Shown one piece after another: positions 41,005 through 64,000 of a stretch of 64,000 nucleotides of DNA. The notes below the pieces were generated by a model that searched no databases, was not told where the DNA came from, and was given only the letters and a program-made list of their open reading frames with translations. This stretch comes from Piscicola geometra. Its lineage: Eukaryota > Annelida > Clitellata > Hirudinida > Piscicolidae. The position numbers and the translations under genes were made by a program. The stretch lies in contig OX030962.1 in the NCBI GenBank assembly GCA_943735955.1, positions 8,221,462 through 8,285,461 on the forward strand, written 5' to 3'. Every line of letters starts with the position of its first letter. Position 1 is the stretch's first letter.

Positions 41005-41925
41005 CTTCGCAGTATTAGAATTGAGAGATAAAAGACTTTATCATAAATTCTTTAAACATTCATAACTACAAATTTAACTTGATAAAAAACTTGATTTCCA
41101 ACTTTTAATGCTTCCAATTGTGTAATGATTATGAGCACGATGTGTGAAGAAAAAGAGAAAAGTTTAAAAGTGAAGCCCAATAGAAAAAATTATTGAATTA
41201 TTTATATTTTTTAAAAACCATTAAATTTGAAATTATATTTTTGAAACAATTATTTTTCAATTCATGAAAAATTAAGTATTTTATTAATATAAAAACCTGT
41301 CAAAAGAAAATTTTTTCACAATTTTTGCATGAAGAACTTTAGAAAACTTGTATTCCAACTTTAATACGAATAGCAATACAAAGCAATAGTTTTAAATGAC
41401 TATAATGCAATGACTATATAATGAGTAAACAATAAATTTTTATAATATAAACAAATATTATGAATGGAATTCAGATTAACAAATTGTAAATAAAGTAAAA
41501 TGCACTTGAAGAAAAACTTTACAAAATCCTTTCACCGAAAAAAACAATAAAATGGATCAATAATCGACTGTCAATATAATGTAAAAAAATTATTTCAGAT
41601 AGAATAAAATAGAAACTTTAGTGATGAGAGTGAAAAATTTTGAATTTAGTGAATGCTTTTGCTCTTGTTTTGGTGATTTTTATATGACATACAACGTATT
41701 TTGAGTTAATGTGTTTTTATGTGTTATTCGTGATATTAAAAATTTTGTTTATGATAATATTGTTTATATTTATGAGTAATTAATTAATGATTTTTTAGAT
41801 GTTAAAAATGAAATTCAAGTGACAAAATATTTGGTGAAGTGAAAGGAAAAATGTAAAAAATTCATCAGCCATGATTATTGAAAAAACAATTAGGCCCATC
41901 TCTCTAAATAATTAATTATGAATAA
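41005..41925. other. AT-rich spacer between PINX1 start and SLK end
   Basis: No coding feature seen. It should include the PINX1 promoter and the SLK 3' UTR, as both genes run leftward. Confidence 0.6.
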
Positions 41926-51161
<9,236 letters not shown>

Positions 51162-51966
51162 TCTTTTATTTGGTTCTGGTTACCAAATGAGGTTTTAATG
51201 TTTTAATGCAATTCGATAAAACGTGATGAGAAGTCTAAGAATATATTTTTTCAAGAAGATCAGTAGAAGAAGATTATGAAAATTATAAAAAAAGTAATGT
51301 TTTGAAAGATATTAAAGTATCGGATCATGCAAACATCTCTACCCCAAATGAGTTATCGTCATTTTTGTCTTCTTAATATTATCTTCAAGATCTTGCAGGT
51401 GATTTTGAATAAAAAAACTATCTGAAATATATAATAGAAACAGAATAAAATAATTTTAGAAAAATTAAAAATTTAACACTGAGGATTCGACTTTTTCGAT
51501 AAAATAACCTTGCTCGAAAATCCTTGAAAAACGAAAATAATCTATTATTTATGAGCAAAACAAAAGACGATAAAATATCAATGCAAACTGTTATGAAAGC
51601 AATCCAGGTGCTTTGGCAATGGTAAAATGCGCATAATTTATTTTATTTTGATAAAGTAAGTCATTAATTTTTTTAAATCTTTAAACATAATTGTAAAATT
51701 GTTTGATTTTATATAATTTCTTTTGAAGTTTGAAACCACAAAAACTTTGAATTAATGTGTGTTGCTAATATAAACAAGTTCGTTCTTCATTGACAAATGG
51801 CCAAGTAAACTATAGAGGATTTTATTGACAAGTAGCAAAACCTGGACTTTTAAATGAAAACACAATGGTATAGGAAATATAGATTTTTTAGTTTGTAATA
51901 TTTTGAACAAATCTTTCAAATTTGTGTGAATAATTTGATGATTTTATATTCTCATAAGGGACTCAG
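51162..51966. other. Spacer between divergent SLK and MAP9-like genes
   Basis: SLK starts leftward at 51161 and the first recognised MAP9-like exon starts rightward at 51967. No coding exon is recognised between, but the missing MAP9 5' exon(s) and a possible shared promoter would lie here. Confidence 0.5.
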
Positions 51967-53606
51967 CAAGCTCCGGAGAAGAAGGAAAACTTAAAAAAGA
52001 GTCTAATCCATTCAGAACAGAATACCGACCTAAATCAAGTCAAACAGTTTTTAAATTAAATTTATTAATACTAAATGTAGATTCAATCATATACCTATAG
52101 TAATACTATATATATAATATATATATAGTATTACTATAGGTATATGATTGAATATTATATATGGATTCAATCAATCAATCAAATAAATTTCTAAGAAATC
52201 TTTCATCAAATTAAAGATTGACTATTAAAATATATTCTGAATATAACTGAAAATGTTTTTTTATAAAAAATATTTTAATTATAAGCAACAGGAAAGAATA
52301 TTAAAATCCAAGTATCATATACAAATGATCAGGTGCTGGCTCCAGGCGTTCCAGTGGATCCAGTAATCAAACAGTTTCTCCAAGGAATAGGCATGCATCA
52401 TTCCTCAATGATGATGATGATGATGGTGATGTTGGTGGTGAAGTGGATAACTTATCAAAGCGAAATGATGAGAAAACCATTCATGGAAATAGTATAGAAA
52501 AAAAGTTAAAAAATTTGAGTTTTCCTTCAGAAAAAAGAAAGTCAAGTCAAAATGAAAGCAGGAAAAACTCAATAGCATCAAATTTCTCTAAAATGAATTT
52601 AAATTCACCATCTGAATCGAGACGAAACTCAGTTCTTTCGAGTTCTTCCAAGCTTAATTCACCAAAAAAGTCCAGGAAACATTCTATCTTGTCAAATCTA
52701 TCGAGAAAAGATTCACGTAGTTCGAATGCTGAAAAAGAAAATGCTGCAAAAACTCCTAAACAAAATTCCATTGCTTCAAATAATCTCGGAAAAAAATCGA
52801 TTTCATCAGATCGATCAAGAAAAAACTCGATTTCATCAGATCGATCAAGAAAAAACTCGATTTCATCAGATCGATCAAGAAAAAACTCATTTTCTCCAGA
52901 TACATCAAGGAAGCACTCAATTATTTCGAATCAATCTCGCAAAAACTCATTATCTTCGAACTCAAGTGAAAAAAAATTCACAAATTTGTCACGAAAAAAT
53001 TCTGGTTCTTCAGAAAACTCTAGATCTTCTTCAGGCTTTAATGTCAAAAGGAAAGAAGAAACGAAAGATAGAATTGAGAACGGTAGAAGATCGTCTATGA
53101 GGGGCGATGATGCTGTGGTGAAGAAGATAGAATACAATGGAGGTGGTGTGGGAAATAATGATGAATATGAGAGTCGACAAAACAGTAGTCGAAGTGATTA
53201 TAGTCGACAGAACAGCAAGGATTCAAGCAGAAAGAGAGATGATCGAGATAAAAGCAAGGAACACACGCACAACTCATCAAGGGAGGGCAGGAAGATGAAG
53301 GAATCTGGTGAGAGTTTTGAAGATTGGATGGGCGGTAGAAGTGTGGATAAGCATTCCAGAAGTGCCTCCAGTATGGGATCATCATCAAGATCATCCTTAA
53401 GGAATCTTCGGGGTGATAATGATGATGGCAGCATGAAAGGTAAAATAGACAACGGCGAAGAAAAAAGGAGACAGTTTAGAGATGAAGATGATGCCAAAAG
53501 AAGAGATTTCAGCACTGGCTCTGAAGGCAGTGCCAACAGTCCTCGTTCACAGCTGGGAAGAAGTATGAAGGAAACGAGACAAAGTATAGATAGTAGAAAA
53601 AATGAC

Positions 53607-53642
<36 letters not shown>

Positions 53643-55359
53643 AGTGAAGATGATGATGATGATGATGATGATGCAAGGAAAAGTTTCGCAGGATCAAGAA
53701 GAAATGATGTGAAGGAAGGTTATAGACAAAAGGATGCTCGTAGGAGATCTCTTAGAGATGATGATAGTATAAGAAGTTATAGGGATGATGGCGTTGATGA
53801 TGATGATGGTGGTGATGATGGTGATCATGTTTATGACAAAAAAAAGATGTTTGGTTTTCAAGATTGTGAAGTGCATTCGATACACAGCAGCCATGGGTCG
53901 CTCAAGTCTATACTCAAGTCCAGTAATGATAATTTGGTGAACAAAGTTTCAGAAACTGGTGGAAATATTTTGAGAAGTTTGTTAGTTTAATTATATTAAT
54001 TCTTCTTTATATTTCGTATTTATTTCATATACAAATAACAAATATAATTTAACTATTTTTTTTAGAAATATTGAGTTCAAATTTTTTCAAAGAATATAAT
54101 TTTTAATAATTTAAATATGAAATGAAATAATCGATTTAAAATTTTTGCGACAGAGAACCTTCAATGCGCCGATCGGCATCCTTCAAGAACGTCCAATCAC
54201 GTTACTTGTCCCACTTCCCATCCAACCAATCAGAGCCCTCCAACTCCACCACAGCCCTGAGACAAAAGATATTTGAAGAGTGGAGGAAAAGTCGAACTAA
54301 AGGAATGAAAAGGAAGGAAGAAGAAAAAAGAAGGAAGGAGATTGAGGAGGAGGAGGCTCTGAGGAAGGTTGGTTTGTCGTGGAAGGCAGGTTTACAATGT
54401 TTTTACAGGTTTGATAAGTGGCGAAGAATCATGATTAGGTTCAATGCAATTGTAAACCATTAATGCTTTAATTTAAAAAATACATTTTGAAATAGCAAAA
54501 GGAAGAAAAAATGATAGAAGGGGAAGCGTCATACAATGCCTGGAAAGAGAAAAAGAAGAAACAGGAGGAAAAAGAGAAGAAAAAGTTAGAGCGAGAAAAA
54601 CGGAAAAAACAAAAAGAAGATGATGAAAAACTCTCAAAGAAAAAAGACGCAGAAATGGTAAAAAAAAGTTTAAGTATTTTAAATGTATTTAAAATAAATC
54701 TTGCAAATTCAGATGTTTCTTCACTGGAAGAAAAATAAAGACGAACACATTGGAGAGCTTGAAAAGAAAAAACAAAAGAAAAAGATAGAAATGGAAAAAA
54801 AAGAAATTTGTGGCAAAAAAGAAGATGCCACAAAAGCCTTCGAGTGTTGGTCAGTATCCTTAAGTTTCCAAATTTTCATTCGAAATATAATTAGTTTAAA
54901 GAATTATAATGAACACTTTTAAAGGAAAAAGAATAAAGACTCAAGCCTGATAGTGATGAAGAGGGAGCAGGAGAGGAAGGAAGCGGCAGTGGCAAGGAGG
55001 AAGAGGAAGGAAGAGGAAGAGAAGCAGACAATGGCTCTCAATAAGTACCTGGAGTGGTGTGACAAGAAGGTAAGAGAGGGGTGGTGGAAGGGTGGATGGG
55101 GTGGATTGGTGGAAGAGTGATTGCAGATGGTGGTGTATCTGTCATCAATAATATTAATACTAAAAAAACAAGTTGTTTTAAACAACTACTAATACTATCG
55201 TAACTAATATGAATAAGAATAATAGTATTTTTTCAACCCCAAAACTCACAGGAAAAAGAGTCCAAAGAGAAAGAGTACAGCGGAAAAGTGGAAATGTACT
55301 CGAGCACCATCACCAAGCCGTGGAGGCCATCCAGCTCGTTCAGAAAGGTGCTGCCGTAG
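51967..55359 (+). CDS. MAP9: MAP9/ASAP-like microtubule-associated coiled-coil protein (5' missing)
   Basis: Exons: 51967-52038, 52333-53980, 54154-54367, 54496-54657, 54713-54849, 54925-55069 and 55252-55359 (TAG); all phases agree. MAP9 is a spindle and ciliary microtubule protein. The C-terminal half shows its repeated module of a Trp followed by Lys-rich coiled coil: IFEEWRKSR, SYNAWKEKKKK, FLHWKKNKDE, AFECWKKNKDS and NKYLEWCDKKEKE, then the end ITKPWRPSSSF. Order and spacing match my memory of human MAP9, though CCDC34 and CCDC181 share similar modules. The N-terminal exon is about 550 residues of Ser/Arg/Lys/Asp-rich sequence with RKNSISSDRS decapeptide repeats and a long Asp run. No start codon is found: exon 51967 opens after an acceptor, so at least one upstream exon is missing. 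Confidence 0.82.
52081..52153. repeat. Perfect 73-nt palindrome (36-nt arms)
   Basis: Starting ATTCAATCATATACCTATAG and ending with its exact reverse complement, with one A at the centre (52117). I checked every base of both arms. It lies in the MAP9-like intron 52039-52332 and would fold into a near-loopless hairpin. Confidence 0.97.
52801..52890 (+). repeat. 30-bp coding tandem repeat, three copies
   Basis: Three copies of TTTCATCAGATCGATCAAGA followed by AAAAACTCGA, the third ending CTCAT. They encode repeated SRKNSISSDR decapeptides in the MAP9-like protein, and diverged copies flank them. Confidence 0.95.
53604..53676 (+). repeat. Coding (GAT)n run
   Basis: GAT triplets in frame, broken by one AGTGAA, encode two Asp runs in the MAP9-like protein. 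It is the same trinucleotide that builds introns elsewhere in the window. Confidence 0.95.
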
Positions 55360-58242
55360 GAGAGGATGGAAGAAGGTGGAGGCAAGAGATGGTTATGGAA
55401 GGGATGGTTATGGGTGGATTGGTGGAAAGATGGTGTTGAGAAAGGGATGATGAAAGTATGGTGATGGAGATTTAAAGAAAAGATTAAGTGAAAAATTACT
55501 AGAGTATCAACCTGTTTAGTGTATTATGTCGGTGAGGTACTCGTCTTATAGAATAAGCAATCATAAGATTCTTGCTAAAAACGCTTCTTATACTATAACT
55601 CGTGGTACTTTTTATTGCCTACAAAGACTACAAAGAGAATTTTTCGTTGTTGAAATATTATGAAGTGTGTCATGTTTCAAATGGGGAAATTCAAAGAGTT
55701 CAATGAAGAGTAAGTCGATGTAGTAAATGGCATGTTATCTACATGAAAACTCAGTCGAAATAATATTCAAGAAGTATCAATTGAAACCAGTCAATCTTGG
55801 TGAAAGAAGCATCGTGAAAATAAATTATTACATTATATTAACTATATAATATATTTGTAACATTTTTATTAATAACAGTATTTTTACTATTATAAAGTAT
55901 ACTAGTGTTATTGGTGAACACATCGCATGGGTACCTGGGTTTTGAGTTTTTGACCCATTGGCATCTCTATACTGGTGATAATGATACCATTATAATCATC
56001 ACTTCAATCATCATTATTGTATCATCATTTCCATCATAATAATTGGATAATCATCCTTTTAGTCATAAGAATCCTGTGAATTAATTTGTGATGGAAGCAT
56101 GAACGACTTGAATGGACGGCATGGAAAGACTATGGATGTTACAATGGTGCATTGCTACATGGAGGGTACCTTAGCGAAGTCAACGTGGTAGTATAAGCTA
56201 TACTGTATAGGCTATACTCTATAGCGCTCGATGGATTGAGATATTCAAAAGATGTAGAGTACGAAGGATTTGATGACTAGGCCTAATAAATTATAAATAG
56301 TTGTGAAAGAGATGGTGGTGAAGAAGATGTTGATGGTGGTGTACAATAGTGGGGATGTTGATAGTTCTTATGGTGAGGGTAGGAACTAGAGATGATGATA
56401 TTGACAAAGAATAGTTAATTATTCAAAGTGGATATGTGGATTATCCTAAAATAAATTATTGATTATCTGAAAATAAATGATTAATTATCCTAAAAATGTG
56501 AAAATAAATTCATGAGAAGAGGTGGAATCGATAAATGAATATTATAAGTATAATAAAGTAATTTAGTATAAAATGTCTATTGTGGATCGCTTATTAATAG
56601 AATTGTGGATACGATTGAGAGAAAAATAGATTAAATGCTAAAAATTATAAATATGGAAATACTAAAAATATGGAATTTCCTAACTTGATTTTAGAAACAG
56701 ACAATAGTGAGAAATATTTGTGAAAGGTGATAGGAAATTGATTAAATGATAAAAATTATGAATGAATTCTACGGGGTAAAGCACACAAAATAGAAAACCT
56801 CTGGACAGTTCCAAAACTATATAAAAATAAAAGTATTTTTATTTTTTGCAATTACACACGCTCTAATTTAAAATCTTTGAAAATAAATTCATTAAAATAT
56901 ACAAGGTATGTCGAATAAAGACTTTAAAATTGAAAACCCTAATGGAGCATAACACAGGTCTGAAAAAATCTAAAAAATAATCCTTTATTGTTACTAAAAC
57001 TACAAAATTTTAAAATTTTCATCACCTTATATGTTTTTAATATCGTTTTTTTATATATAAATATCTATATATTTCGCTGACAAATCGGAGATCATTTGAG
57101 CTTTGAGAAAAACATCTAGCAAAATATAAGACTGAACAAACGATTCAAAACGAAAAACTCAGTTTGTTTGATTAGCAAAATAACTTGTATACAAAAGGGG
57201 ATAGAAGCGACAACAAAATAGTCTTGCTGTCAGTTACTAAATAGATTAATAACAATTAAACTTATTTTGTATAATAATAATATAAATTAATGAGACTGAC
57301 ACAAGTCATATTTAAGTAAAGGAATGCGTTTAAACACCTCCATTCCAAGCTGGCCCTATGAACCGCAAGTGTTTCTATATATGAATAATAATTGATATTT
57401 CAAAATAATAAAATTACTAAAAACTATTTAAATTGAACCTATAAACTTTGACGATTCACGCTGCATCCTAAACAACGCTGAAACTGTTCTCACCGTGCAT
57501 TTCAAGTGCCGAGGCAAGCGTAGGCTTCTCTGAGCCTCTCCCCGCAAGCATCGAAGCAAAAAGATTGATTTGAAAGAATCGAGCTGAATTTAAACTATTC
57601 GTGAGACTAGAGAGAGATTGAGTGCTTTGGCCGGTCGATGAAAAAAATTGTTTAGAAAATGCTAAAGAAGCCTTTAAGAAGCGCGCAAAATAGTCATGAC
57701 GGAAAAAAATGTCTTCGAATTTTGAAATTTAACGCCTCAAAGAACGAATAATAAAAGCAACATCATAAAACTATATAACAGCCTCGAGGAAACAACACCA
57801 AACGAACGATAATAACCAAATGCTTAAATTTAAAAACTCACGCACAAAACTAAACACACACACACACACACATACAGACCCTTAGACTAGCAAATACGTT
57901 ATAATTTGTGTAATACTCGTTAAACAATAAAAACATTTTAGCGTAAATATTATGAAATTAATACCTTCCAATGATACGAAGAGAGTAAAACACTGTGATA
58001 AAAACGTGAGCACAGATAGAAGACTTTAACCGCGAGAATGCGAGCACCCAGATAATAATAAAAAAGACTTTAATAACTCGCAAATTAATCTTTTCCTCTC
58101 TCTACCTTCTTCAAATACAGTTATTGAAGTTAGGAGTTACTTCTAAACGTATCTTTTCCACCAACAATCTCCTCTAAATCACCTTTAAACCACTTCCAAA
58201 GTATAAAAACTGCCCAAATCACCAGGCAATTCGACAGTCGCA
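55360..58242. other. Gene-free spacer between convergent MAP9-like and PHTF genes
   Basis: About 2.9 kb, AT-rich, no defensible exon. A GC-richer island lies at about 57460-57560 and a (CA)9-like run at 57853-57873. Both flanking genes end toward this region. Confidence 0.6.
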
Positions 58243-63567
<5,325 letters not shown>

Positions 63568-64000
63568 CTTTGGAAATAACAAGTTATTTTAGCCTCTGTT
63601 TCATATGATTATTCCCTTCAATGGCTCATAACATTTAAATTTAATATTATTCAGTTAATGATTTTTTTGTTTAAGTATCTTGAAGTGATAGATAATTAAA
63701 TCGATTAGTTTGCAATTTTTAACACGTTAATTAGTGACTGAAACTCAGATTATTACCCAAAATCACATACAGTTCATTACTTTGTTATATTTAACATAAA
63801 AAAAAGCAAAAAAATAATTAAGGTTTTTCTTTATTTTATAAAAATTAGGTTTTATGCTTTTTTAAGTTCAGCAGCAATCTTTTTGGTAGAAATCTTTCAC
63901 ACGTGGATTTTTAGCACATACATGCACTCTAGAATTTGAGGAAAAAATCAATAAAAATTAAAGATTTATTAGTGTCATTGAATAAAAAAGATTTCACAAG
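63568..64000. other. Probable PHTF intron at window end
   Basis: AT-rich with no exon recognised. The conserved first coding exon of PHTF is not visible, so this is presumably intron sequence. Confidence 0.5.

Noticed and set aside
57460..57610. GC-richer island with a short open frame
   Set aside because: No domain, no splice support; a vague likeness to a transposase end was not convincing.

Overview
The window is AT-rich eukaryotic (metazoan) DNA with split genes, GT-AG introns, many simple-sequence tracts and no prokaryotic features. I joined exons by hand from splice consensus, reading phase and remembered family sequences; nothing was checked by alignment. Gene content (a Hox gene, CCN, PTPRN, SLK/STK10, MAP9, PHTF and PINX1 homologues) shows a bilaterian animal. 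The mixed Hox4/Hox5 homeodomain, a leech-like antistasin-type cysteine pattern and an apparently isolated Hox gene suggest a spiralian, perhaps an annelid such as a leech. That placement is inference.

Layout: 1-12.3 kb has no convincing gene, only AT-rich DNA with GT-type repeats and a few GC-richer islands that could be Hox regulatory DNA. A Hox gene lies on + at 12.3-15.2 kb, its homeobox split by a 1,035-bp intron. After a 4.4-kb gap come two minus-strand genes: a BTB-BACK gene (19.6-25.4 kb) whose BTB fold is interrupted by about 1,000 Q/N-rich residues, and a PTPRN/IA-2-type receptor pseudophosphatase (26.9-29.7 kb, possible signal-peptide exon at 31.3 kb). A complete seven-exon CCN matricellular gene (+, 31.4-35.8 kb) follows. 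Then come a small secreted Cys-rich antistasin-like gene (-, 36.9-37.9 kb), an orphan minus-strand exon (38.2 kb), PINX1 (-, 39.1-41.0 kb) and a complete SLK/STK10 kinase gene (-, 41.9-51.2 kb). A MAP9-like gene runs on + (52.0-55.4 kb, 5' end not found). PHTF runs on - (58.2-63.6 kb, lacking its first coding exon here).

The genes do not form one pathway. What unites them is architecture. Conserved domains sit in short exons, while very long exons add Asn, Gln, Asp, Ser and Lys-rich stretches, making most proteins much longer than vertebrate relatives. Many short introns (often 166-182 bp) consist almost wholly of tandem repeats, mainly CAT/GAT trinucleotides. The kinase domain of SLK has five consecutive introns of this kind, one filled by a 35-bp minisatellite that is G-rich in the transcript. 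The most unusual single items are the split BTB domain, the intron at homeodomain codon 24, the repeat-built introns, the secreted Cys-rich protein and a perfect 73-nt palindrome in a MAP9 intron.
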